From assembly GCA_029977045.1 (NCBI GenBank), contig JAPOLP010000324.1, positions 1 to 6,559 of the forward strand: DNA of 6,559 nucleotides. The letters run 5' to 3'. Below are positions 1-6,299 of this stretch, piece by piece (the stretch's first letter is position 1; the number at the start of each line of letters is the position of its first letter). The stretch is from Planctomycetota bacterium. GTDB lineage: Bacteria; Planctomycetota; Planctomycetia; Planctomycetales; Planctomycetaceae. The notes under the pieces are model-generated. The model saw only the letters and a program-made list of their open reading frames with translations. It did not search any database and had not been told where the DNA came from. Both the position numbers and the translations under genes were made by a program.

Positions 1-450
1 CAGTTCAAAGACGGCTCGTTCACGTTCCCGCATCAGCGGCAGTTCGTCCTCTGACAGATCATCGTAGCCGCACAGGTGCAGGACGCCGTGGACGATGTAA
101 AGCAGCAGTTCGTGCAGCGGTTCCCAGTCGTAGTCCGCGGAAAGGTCCTTCGCGTACTCGGCACTGACGATGACTTCGCCGTCGATGCTCTTACCGAAGC
201 CGCGCGGCCTGCCCGGCTGTTCGAGCGATTCGTCGGCGTCTTCGAGCAGAAAGCTGAGCACGTCGGTTTCGTAATCGTGCTGCAGGTACTCGCGATTGAG
301 TTCGTGAATCGTCGGATTGTCGACGATCGCGATGCTCAGCGTGGCGGCGGCAACCTGTTCCGCTTCGAGCGTTTTCCGGACGACCTCGGTGAGGTAGTCC
401 GCGTCGAGTTGCAGGCAGTCCTGATTGTCGGAGATGTCGATCTGGTACAT
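1..450 (-). CDS. ybeY: YbeY endoribonuclease (rRNA maturation factor), 3' end cut by window edge
   Basis: This is the N-terminal 150 residues of a YbeY-family metal-dependent endoribonuclease, which in other bacteria matures the 3' end of 16S rRNA and takes part in ribosome quality control in the cytoplasm. The family signature is clear: an LNREYLQHDYETDVLSF segment (residues 51-67), a GEVIVSAEYA strand (91-100) and the zinc-site motif HGVLHLCGYDD (121-131). Only the first two metal-binding histidines (H121 and H125) are present; the third family position is Asp131. The Arg usual in the E. coli-type LNxxYR segment is Leu56. The usual length is about 150-170 residues, so only a few C-terminal codons should be missing. 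The ATG at 448-450 is chosen because the protein starts directly with the family's first strand (MYQIDIS); a weak AAGG lies about 5 nt upstream. It begins 14 nt after the stop of the HD-phosphodiesterase gene, so the two are probably co-transcribed. Confidence 0.95.
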   Translation of the reverse strand, partial: MYQIDISDNQDCLQLDADYLTEVVRKTLEAEQVAAATLSIAIVDNPTIHELNREYLQHDYETDVLSFLLEDADESLEQPGRPRGFGKSIDGEVIVSAEYAKDLSADYDWEPLHELLLYIVHGVLHLCGYDDLSEDELPLMRERERAVFEL

Positions 451-464
451 GGATGCCTTGCGGT

Positions 465-2819
465 TCAGCCCGCGGACCGCTGATCGGGATACTTGATCCG
501 ACCGTGATAGATGGCACTCAGCGAGTGAGTCAGTGAGTCCTTGATGATGTTGATCTCGGTGAGCGTCAGGTTGCTTTCCTCGAACTGGCCGTCGAGGAGC
601 TTGTCCATTGTGATCTTGTTGACCAGAGATTCAATACGTTTCGGCGTCGGCTCACTGAGTGTCCGGCTGGCGCTCTCGACGGCGTCGGCCAGCATCATCA
701 CGCCGGCTTCGCGAGTCTGCGGCTTCGGTCCCGGGTAGCGGAACGAGGACTCCTGGGCATCGGTCCGATGATCCGGCTCAGCTTCAGCCTGCTTCAGCGC
801 TTCGTGATAGAAGTACTGCACCAGCGTCGTGCCGTGATGCTGCTCGATAAAGTCGACAATCGACTGTGGCAGGTGATGTTCGAGTGCCAGGTCAACGCCG
901 TCTTTGACGTGACCGATGATGATCAGCGTGCTCATCGCCGGAGCGAGGTCCTTGTGCCGGCTTTTCGCTCCGCCCTCGGTGTTCTCAACGAAGTACTGCG
1001 GCTTGAGCATCTTTCCGATGTCGTGGAAGTACGCTCCGACGCGAACGAGCAGGCCATTGGCACCGATCGCGTCCGCCGCCGATTCGCCGATACTCGCCAC
1101 CGTGATCGAGTGGTTGTAGGTCCCCGGCGCGCGGCGGACGAGTTCCTGCAGCAGCGGATGCGAGATGTCGCTCATTTCGAGCAGGCTGATATCGGTGACG
1201 ACGCCGAAGGCACGCTCGACATACGGCAGGCTGCCCGCCACCAGGAATCCTGCTCCAAACGACAGCGCCGCTCCTTTTGCTGCGTCCGAGAGAATCTGCC
1301 AGTCCTGCCAGACAACCTCGACCGAGTGGCTGCGCAGAACAGCCAGCCCGGAATAGACAACAAAATAGACGATCGACGTCAGGAAACCGACGCGAATCAG
1401 TGTCGACCGCGACGGAACATGCGAGAGCAGATTGATCGCCGTCACGGCGACGCTCATCAACGACACGAACTGGCTGAGGCTGCCGAATGTCGACAGCGTC
1501 ACGACAAGGCAGACGGTCAACGCCGTCAGCGAGGCCATGACCTGCGAGTAAGCGACTGCAAACACCATCGCGGCGGCGACGATCGGAACGACTTCAACCT
1601 GCAGTTCCTGAATCTGCGCCGCACCTCGCGCGAAAGCCGTGCTCAACACGATCGCCAGCAGATAAACCGCCAGCCGTGTCCACGACCGGACGATATGCCG
1701 CTCGTGCCGCACGAGGTGGTACCCGTTGATCACGCTCAGCACAAGCAGCATTAGCAAGACCGTCGCCGTGCGGATGAGTCGCTGATAGAGCGGCACATGA
1801 GATTCTGCGGCGAGATACTCGTCGTTCAGCAGCTCCAGATCGTCAAGCTCGATGACCTCCCCCGGCCCGACAAGTACCTGCCCCGAGTACCACGACTCGA
1901 AGACGACTTCGACGGATTCGCGAGCCTCACGCCGAGCCCGCTCGGTTTCGTTGCGATCGTAAACCAGCGTCGGCTCGACACTCTGCTGCAGCCAGCGTTC
2001 GATCGAACCACGGACCTTCGCCAGCAACGGAATCGACTCCCAGACTGCTGCGATGCGACCGCCCGGACGAACCATGCGTTCGAGGTCGACGTCTCCAAGT
2101 CCGACCAAGGTCGTGATTGGCGAACCAGGCGAGGCGATCTGAAGCCGCATTCCGTCCTTAATTCGCAGCCGCTCAACATCCTTCGCGTAAATAATCCCCG
2201 CCTGATCGATGACCAGCAGCAACTGCTGAAATTCGGCGAGCAGTCCCTCGACGCGTTCGATGCGTGTCTGAGCCATCTCGCCATCCGGGCCAAGATCGCG
2301 AGCAAGAATCAGGTCGCGCAGGGCATCGAAGGCTTCAGTATCGAGCGAACTCTCGGAAGCGTCGTCGTCGCCGGACTCGTTCCCTCGCAGACCAAAGCGA
2401 GTGCCAACGTCTTTCGGGATCTCGCGCTGAAACTCGGTCTCGGCCAGTACCTGAAAATCGGCACGCAGCTTGTCAGTCAGAGACTCCGAGAGCAGCGGCT
2501 GCCGACGAAAGTGCATCGGGACGCGCGTCTCAGCCTGCTGCCGACGACGGTCGGTTTCAATCCGATTCACTCGACGGAAGTCGACAGACGCCTGCACGCC
2601 GTGCATCGGGCGATTACCGACGCGGTACGGGAACGGCGTCCGCCAGGCTTCGGACACGATCGCGAGCAGAACGACCGCCAGCAGACACAGCAGAACGCGG
2701 CCCAGAACGGAACGATTGCGTAACGCCGCTACTGCTCGGGCGACAGACCCGTGCGGAACTCCTACCGCAAGTCGCGTGCTTCGAGGGCGACGCGGATGCC
2801 TCTGGCCGAAGAGTGCCAT
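465..2819 (-). CDS. pgpH: PgpH-type 7TM-HD phosphodiesterase (probable c-di-AMP hydrolase)
   Basis: A 784-residue membrane protein with the full architecture of the 7TMR-HD family, whose Listeria member PgpH hydrolyses cyclic di-AMP to pApA. The N-terminus is basic, followed by one membrane helix (about 38-57). An extracytoplasmic 7TMR-HDED-like domain (about 62-345) opens with a YRVGNRPMHGVQASVDF segment and ends near VGPGEVI (317-323). Next comes a block of hydrophobic helices (about 348-535), then a cytoplasmic HD domain (about 550-770). Metal-site residues seen are H570 in PGTYNHS, H599-D600 in HDIGK, H637 in GHV, H661-H662 in EQHHG, and D712 in LADAVE. The FRYPGPKPQ motif (693-701) is typical of the family. 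The acidic-serine stretch at about 148-160 looks like a flexible loop. The ATG at 2817-2819 has no visible Shine-Dalgarno; it is preferred because it keeps the basic start and first helix. It lies between phoH and ybeY. Substrate is inferred from family and synteny; binding of another dinucleotide cannot be excluded. Confidence 0.93.
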   Translation of the reverse strand: MALFGQRHPRRPRSTRLAVGVPHGSVARAVAALRNRSVLGRVLLCLLAVVLLAIVSEAWRTPFPYRVGNRPMHGVQASVDFRRVNRIETDRRRQQAETRVPMHFRRQPLLSESLTDKLRADFQVLAETEFQREIPKDVGTRFGLRGNESGDDDASESSLDTEAFDALRDLILARDLGPDGEMAQTRIERVEGLLAEFQQLLLVIDQAGIIYAKDVERLRIKDGMRLQIASPGSPITTLVGLGDVDLERMVRPGGRIAAVWESIPLLAKVRGSIERWLQQSVEPTLVYDRNETERARREARESVEVVFESWYSGQVLVGPGEVIELDDLELLNDEYLAAESHVPLYQRLIRTATVLLMLLVLSVINGYHLVRHERHIVRSWTRLAVYLLAIVLSTAFARGAAQIQELQVEVVPIVAAAMVFAVAYSQVMASLTALTVCLVVTLSTFGSLSQFVSLMSVAVTAINLLSHVPSRSTLIRVGFLTSIVYFVVYSGLAVLRSHSVEVVWQDWQILSDAAKGAALSFGAGFLVAGSLPYVERAFGVVTDISLLEMSDISHPLLQELVRRAPGTYNHSITVASIGESAADAIGANGLLVRVGAYFHDIGKMLKPQYFVENTEGGAKSRHKDLAPAMSTLIIIGHVKDGVDLALEHHLPQSIVDFIEQHHGTTLVQYFYHEALKQAEAEPDHRTDAQESSFRYPGPKPQTREAGVMMLADAVESASRTLSEPTPKRIESLVNKITMDKLLDGQFEESNLTLTEINIIKDSLTHSLSAIYHGRIKYPDQRSAG

Positions 2820-2878
2820 TGTTTTGAAGCCGGGACAGTCACGGGCTCTCAGGGAACCTCGCCTCGTTGTCCGGCTGT
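2820..2878 (-). other. phoH-pgpH intercistronic gap with inverted repeat next to the pgpH start
   Basis: In the transcript direction the arms are AGCCGGACA (2876 to 2868) and TGTCCCGGCT (2837 to 2828). They give nine base pairs with one bulged C and a 30-nt loop. The 3' arm ends 8 nt before the pgpH ATG and is followed by TCAAAACA, with no U-tract, so it does not look like a classical terminator. No Shine-Dalgarno sequence is visible between the hairpin and the start codon. A role in mRNA processing or in setting pgpH translation is possible; chance pairing in GC-rich DNA is the alternative. Confidence 0.35.
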
Positions 2879-4057
2879 TTACTTCCTTCGCGAATGGGCG
2901 GCAGGCGGCGATTTCTGGTCCACGTCGTACGCTCGCACGATCTCGCGGACCAGTCGGTGCCGAACAATATCCTGACCGGACAGCCGCACCGCTTCAACTC
3001 CAGAGATGCCATTCAGACGGTGGATCGCGTCATCGAGCCCGGAAGTCATATGGCTCGGCAGGTCAACCTGCGTCGGGTCGCCCGTCACGACGATCTTCGA
3101 GTGCTCGCCCATCCGGGTCAGAAACATCATCATCTGCGTCGACGTCGTATTCTGAGCTTCATCGAGGATAATGAATGTGTCATTCAGTGTCCGGCCTCGC
3201 ATGTATGCGAGCGGAACGATCTCGATAATGTCGTGCTCCATGTACCGTTTGACCTGATCAAAACTGATGATGTCAGCCAGTGCGTCGAGCAACGGTCGCA
3301 GGTACGGATTCACTTTCGCGAGCAGGTCGCCGGGCAGAAATCCAAGCTTCTCACCGGCCTCAACCGCTGGCCGGACAAGCACGATTTTTCGCACCTGCTC
3401 CGTCCGCAGCGCGTTCAGAGCCATCGCGACCGCGAGGTACGTTTTGCCGCACCCCGCCGGGCCGGAGCAAAACACCAGATCGTTTTCACGGATCGCGTCG
3501 ACATACCGAGCCTGCCCCGGTGTCCGCGGCTTCACCCGGCGAGCCTTCTCGAACAGATTGATCGCGGAATCGTCGAGCGTCTGCCCGCTGCGAGCTGGTA
3601 GGTCGCGTCCCGGTCCGGAAGATCCCATCAGCCCAACCGATTCGCGAGCAGACTCGGGTCGGGCCGAGATACCCGCCGAGTGCGACGACCGCGCCGCCGC
3701 CTGCGATCGATGGGAGTAGCTGGCCGCGTCACCAGAATCGCCTGGCTGGCTGGAGCTCCTCGCCTCACCAGTGACAATGTCGACATTGGTGTTTGGCACT
3801 CCCTCAAGCCGCTGAAAAGCCTGCTCCAGGTCGGCGGGGTACAGCTCGCCATGCCGGTCGAGCGTCAGTTGCAGGTCGCGGAAGATTTCTGACGCCGCAC
3901 TGACCTGCGAGTCCGTGCCGCTCAGCCGCAGCTCCTCACCGCGCACGACGACCTGCACGCCGAGCCGGTCCTTGATCTGCTTGAGAAACTGGTCCTGGCA
4001 ACCAAACAGCGTACGAACCTGCTCCTGATTTTCGATGGGAAGCGTTTGCTGCGCCAT
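2879..4057 (-). CDS. phoH: PhoH-like (PhoL-type) P-loop ATPase with N-terminal KH-like region
   Basis: A 392-residue cytoplasmic protein of the PhoH/PhoL family: P-loop ATPases encoded next to ybeY in many bacteria and thought to act on RNA or with ribosome maturation. Residues 1-90 form a small domain with an IKDRLGVQVVVRGEELRLSG segment (28-47) like the N-terminal KH-type region of the family. Residues about 97-160 are a low-complexity Ser/Ala/Gly/Arg linker. The PhoH ATPase domain runs from about 170 to 378: VKPRTPGQARYVDAIRENDLVF leads into Walker A GPAGCGKT (199-206, Cys where Thr is common), then VLVRPAVEAGEKLGFLPGD (226-244), Walker B FIILDEAQN (295-303) and the sensor-like VVTGDPTQVDLP (323-334). 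It is longer than the roughly 320-residue Bacillus protein mainly because of the linker. The ATG at 4055-4057 has no strong ribosome site. It is the first gene of the minus-strand cluster and heads the probable operon; the exact biochemical role of the family is still unsettled. Confidence 0.94.
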   Translation of the reverse strand: MAQQTLPIENQEQVRTLFGCQDQFLKQIKDRLGVQVVVRGEELRLSGTDSQVSAASEIFRDLQLTLDRHGELYPADLEQAFQRLEGVPNTNVDIVTGEARSSSQPGDSGDAASYSHRSQAAARSSHSAGISARPESARESVGLMGSSGPGRDLPARSGQTLDDSAINLFEKARRVKPRTPGQARYVDAIRENDLVFCSGPAGCGKTYLAVAMALNALRTEQVRKIVLVRPAVEAGEKLGFLPGDLLAKVNPYLRPLLDALADIISFDQVKRYMEHDIIEIVPLAYMRGRTLNDTFIILDEAQNTTSTQMMMFLTRMGEHSKIVVTGDPTQVDLPSHMTSGLDDAIHRLNGISGVEAVRLSGQDIVRHRLVREIVRAYDVDQKSPPAAHSRRK

Positions 4058-4355
4058 GGGAGAGTCTCAACAGGGGAGTAACGTGCGGGCTGCAGATTCT
4101 GGAACAGCTGATCGATCGACGAAACGCAGCATAAACGAGAGTGCGGCGTGAAACAGCCAGTACGCAAATCTGCTGAATCACCGCTGACAGATCGACCAAC
4201 AACGGCGATGCGGCCTCGACACCCTGGCAGGCAATCAGGTTCCGACCGAACTTCCAATTGACTGACCTTCCGTCCTTGCACGTCTCGTCGAGGCGGCGTT
4301 ACACATCCGCCGCTGACTCGTTACGACCTGATTGCACCTTCTGGAGACTGCTTCG
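4058..4355. promoter_or_regulatory. Divergent intergenic region between phoH and the SGNH-Dabb gene
   Basis: About 298 bp separate the divergent starts, so promoters for both the minus-strand cluster and the plus-strand hydrolase should lie here. Only weak candidates are visible. On the minus strand TATGCT (4128-4133) could be a -10 for the phoH cluster, but no good -35 sits 16-18 nt upstream. On the plus strand TTGACT (4258-4263) resembles a -35, but no -10 follows at 16-18 nt. GCGGCG (4293-4298) and CGCCGC (4308-4313) form a 6-bp hairpin with a 9-nt loop in the probable leader of the hydrolase gene. No convincing coding sequence is seen on either strand. Confidence 0.4.
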
Positions 4356-5372
4356 ATGCCGATTCTTTCGCTGATGGCGACCTGCCTGCTGGCTATGACA
4401 GTTCTGCTGACTGCCACGAAAACCTCTCAATCCGCCGAACCACTGAAAAAAGGCGACCGGATTGTGTTCCTTGGCGATTCGATCACGCAGGCCGGAGCTG
4501 GCCCGAACGGTTACGTCACGCTCGTCCGGAAGACACTCGACGAGAAACTGCCGGACCTGGGCATCGAAGTCATCGGAGCGGGCATCAGCGGTAACCGGGT
4601 TCCGAACCTCGAAGCCCGTCTCGATCGCGACGTCATCGAGAAGAAGCCGACGATCGTCGTCATCTACATTGGCATCAACGATGTCTGGCACTCGCTTAAT
4701 GGCCGCGGAACGCCGCGTGAGGAATTTGAAGCCGGACTCAAGCGGATCATCGCAAAGATCAACGAAGCCGGCGCCCGCGTGATCCTCTGCACGCCAAGCA
4801 TGATCGGCGAGAAGACCGACGGCTCGAATCAGCTCGACGTGATGCTCGAACATTACTCGGCGACGAGCCGCAAGGTGGCCGTCGACACGAACTCGCAGCT
4901 TTACGATCTGCGTCGCCGCCTCCTGACACACCTGCGAGATCACAATCCGACGAACGCCGAGAAGAATGTGCTGACCGGTGACGGCGTGCATCTCAACGCC
5001 GCCGGCAACGAGTTTGTCCGGGACTGCATGCTCGAAGCTCTGGGCGTCCACGCGTCTGAGCAGCGTCAGCTTCTGAGACACGTCGTCCTGTTCAAATTCA
5101 AGGCAGACGTCACGGAAGCACAGATCAACGAAGTCGTCGACGCGTTCGCTCACCTGCCGGGCCGGATCGACACGATCGTCGATTTCGACTGGGGCACCGA
5201 CGTCAGCGTCGAAAACAAAGCCGCCGGCTTCACACACGGATTCGTCGTCACCTTCCGCGACGCCGCCGGTCGAGACGCCTACCTCCCGCACCCCGCGCAC
5301 CAGGAATTCGTCTCGATCGTCAAAGACCGCCTGGACGGCGCACTTGTCTTCGACTTCGTCACCGGCCGCTGA
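4356..5372 (+). CDS. Exported SGNH/GDSL-type hydrolase fused to a C-terminal Dabb domain
   Basis: A 338-residue protein of two domains. Residues 1-27 look like a signal peptide (hydrophobic stretch about 4-20, likely cleavage after SQSA), although the n-region lacks a positive charge. Residues about 33-232 form an SGNH hydrolase: block I FLGDSIT with nucleophile Ser42, an AGISGN block II (Gly79/Asn80), block III IGIND (Asn108), and block V DGVHL with Asp209 and His212. All four catalytic blocks are intact, so an esterase, lipase-like or carbohydrate deacetylase activity is expected; the substrate is unknown. Residues about 240-338 match the Dabb (stress-responsive A/B barrel) family, seen in LRHVVLFKFK, the DWGTDVSVEN segment and YLPHPAHQEFV. 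The ATG at 4356-4358 is preferred over an in-frame TTG at 4332: GGAG (4342-4345) stands upstream and the signal peptide begins there. It is divergent from phoH and appears monocistronic. Confidence 0.9.
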   Translation: MPILSLMATCLLAMTVLLTATKTSQSAEPLKKGDRIVFLGDSITQAGAGPNGYVTLVRKTLDEKLPDLGIEVIGAGISGNRVPNLEARLDRDVIEKKPTIVVIYIGINDVWHSLNGRGTPREEFEAGLKRIIAKINEAGARVILCTPSMIGEKTDGSNQLDVMLEHYSATSRKVAVDTNSQLYDLRRRLLTHLRDHNPTNAEKNVLTGDGVHLNAAGNEFVRDCMLEALGVHASEQRQLLRHVVLFKFKADVTEAQINEVVDAFAHLPGRIDTIVDFDWGTDVSVENKAAGFTHGFVVTFRDAAGRDAYLPHPAHQEFVSIVKDRLDGALVFDFVTGR

Positions 5373-5732
5373 TTGAGATTAAGTAGCCGCCCGCTTCACA
5401 CCGCGGAGCGAAATAGGTCGCTGCTGCCGCACAAAGCATCGCGGCGGCAGAGAAGCACCTTGCACTTCAGAGCCAGGCCATCGCGACACATCATCCTGAC
5501 TGTGCGCAGGTTGGCCACGTGTCGTCGCCATGCGACATTGCGTCCCCGGAAGCAACGCCGATAAGAACCACTACAACTAACATGATGAGTCGCTCAGACA
5601 GGTCAGTAGTCCGCGACTGCCTGCAACCTTCTGCACCAGACATTCCCGCCAAAACAGGCGGCGGCAACCGGATAACCGCGTGCAAACAATTCGGGGCTGG
5701 ACTCGGCGATCGCGGATGCCCACACTGACGGC
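5373..5732. other. Intergenic stretch of about 360 bp without a supportable gene
   Basis: Apart from the hairpin at 5421-5450 this stretch shows only short inverted repeats: GTCGC/GCGAC (5524-5536) and a CCGCC/GGCGG pair near 5647. Short open frames exist on both strands but have no recognisable motif. A minus-strand frame encodes a hydrophobic run (MLVVVVLIGVASG) yet lacks other support. The promoter of the downstream Cys-rich gene should lie in the right part; no convincing -35/-10 pair is seen. Confidence 0.5.
5421..5450 (+). terminator. GC-rich hairpin after the SGNH-Dabb gene, possible terminator
   Basis: CTGCTGCCGC (5421-5430) pairs with GCGGCGGCAG (5441-5450) over ten base pairs with a single G-U wobble and a 10-nt loop. 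It starts 48 nt after the hydrolase stop codon. The following bases (AGAAGCACC) are not a U-tract, so it is not a textbook intrinsic terminator. It may stop transcription weakly or stabilise the mRNA 3' end. The pairing is clear; the role is inferred from position. Confidence 0.45.
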
Positions 5733-6182
5733 ATGTTTCGACGTCTCACGAGCCTTGTACTGACAAATGTCCTGCTGGTCTGTCCGTTCCTTTGTCGAAC
5801 GGGAGCCTGCTGTGGGGAGTGTGACTCGGTCGCATGCGCTGCCGAAACACAAGAAAGTGTTACACATTCGTCCTCGTGCTGCTCAACTTGCGAGCTGCCT
5901 CAAGCTGGACGTTGCGGCGGATCAGCCCTCAGTGCTCCGACAAATGAAGCCCCGCGCCCGCCGCTGGAACGCTGCCCCGATCCGTGTCTCTGTAACGGCG
6001 CGGTTCTGAGTTCGACGGACGCAAACGCTCTGCCGGACTGTGATGCTCTGCTGACGCCGCCTGCTCTGACAAAAATCGTCGTCGCGTGCGATGTCGCTGT
6101 TCGCACTACTGCTTTCGTTCCGGAACCACCGCATCTCTCCGGGCGAGGCATTCGCCATGCGCGGATGTCGCTGCTGATTTAG
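5733..6182 (+). CDS. Small secreted Cys-rich protein of unknown function
   Basis: A 149-residue protein that I do not recognise as a named family. It starts MFRR followed by a hydrophobic stretch (about 6-20), like a signal peptide, but there is no clear lipobox before Cys17 or Cys21. It contains 15 cysteines, 13 of them between residues 17 and 87. These include two CCxxC clusters (CCGEC at 26-30 and CCSTC at 49-53) and CPDPCLC (81-87). The middle is Pro/Ala/Ser-rich and low in predicted structure, and the C-terminus is basic with a hydrophobic end (RHARMSLLI). Such a protein could bind soft metals or be disulphide-linked outside the cytoplasm; that is inference. The ATG at 5733 is the only good start, although its ribosome site is weak. 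An ABC permease gene follows 117 nt downstream on the same strand. The signal-like start and cysteine clustering argue that it is a real gene. Confidence 0.65.
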   Translation: MFRRLTSLVLTNVLLVCPFLCRTGACCGECDSVACAAETQESVTHSSSCCSTCELPQAGRCGGSALSAPTNEAPRPPLERCPDPCLCNGAVLSSTDANALPDCDALLTPPALTKIVVACDVAVRTTAFVPEPPHLSGRGIRHARMSLLI

Positions 6183-6299
6183 AGACCGGAACGCAACGCA
6201 TCCGCTGCGCCGCATTCTCCGTCCGTTGTCGCCAAAGCCGTGTGGCTTTGTGCCTGACCGGTCGCGACCCGCTCTCTGAATCAGCTCGAAGTCCGTTTG
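6183..6299 (+). other. Gap between the Cys-rich gene and the permease, with a perfect hairpin
   Basis: CAAAGCC (6233-6239) and GGCTTTG (6244-6250) form a perfect 7-bp stem with a 4-nt GTGT loop. An 8-bp palindrome GACCGGTC lies just downstream (6256-6263). No U-tract follows, so read-through into the permease gene is plausible. No strong Shine-Dalgarno precedes the permease start at 6300. Confidence 0.35.

Noticed and set aside
768..1754. A 328-codon open frame on the plus strand inside the pgpH gene
   Set aside because: It is antisense to well-supported family motifs. Its translation is rich in Arg, Asp and Gln with no domain, as expected of a shadow frame in GC-rich coding DNA.
1797..2723. 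A 308-codon open frame on the plus strand opposite the pgpH extracytoplasmic domain
   Set aside because: No motif or signal is visible, and the opposite strand carries the clear 7TMR-HDED region.
3922..4281. A minus-strand frame upstream of and overlapping the phoH start
   Set aside because: It is in another frame from phoH, has no recognisable motif and is mostly intergenic sequence.
4332..4355. An upstream TTG start for the SGNH-Dabb gene that would add eight residues
   Set aside because: The ATG at 4356 has an upstream GGAG and begins directly at the signal peptide; the extension adds no charge or motif.
4299..5300. A 333-codon open frame on the minus strand across the SGNH-Dabb gene
   Set aside because: The plus strand holds all SGNH blocks and the Dabb motifs. 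The minus translation is Asp/Val/Arg-rich with no recognisable domain.
5491..5685. A short minus-strand frame with the hydrophobic run MLVVVVLIGVASG, possibly a small membrane protein
   Set aside because: There is no convincing ribosome site, no recognisable family and no operon partner. A hydrophobic run of this length can arise by chance.
5577..5867. A minus-strand frame overlapping the 5' end of the Cys-rich gene
   Set aside because: It shows no signal or domain; the plus-strand frame has a signal-like start and clustered cysteines, so it is the better candidate.
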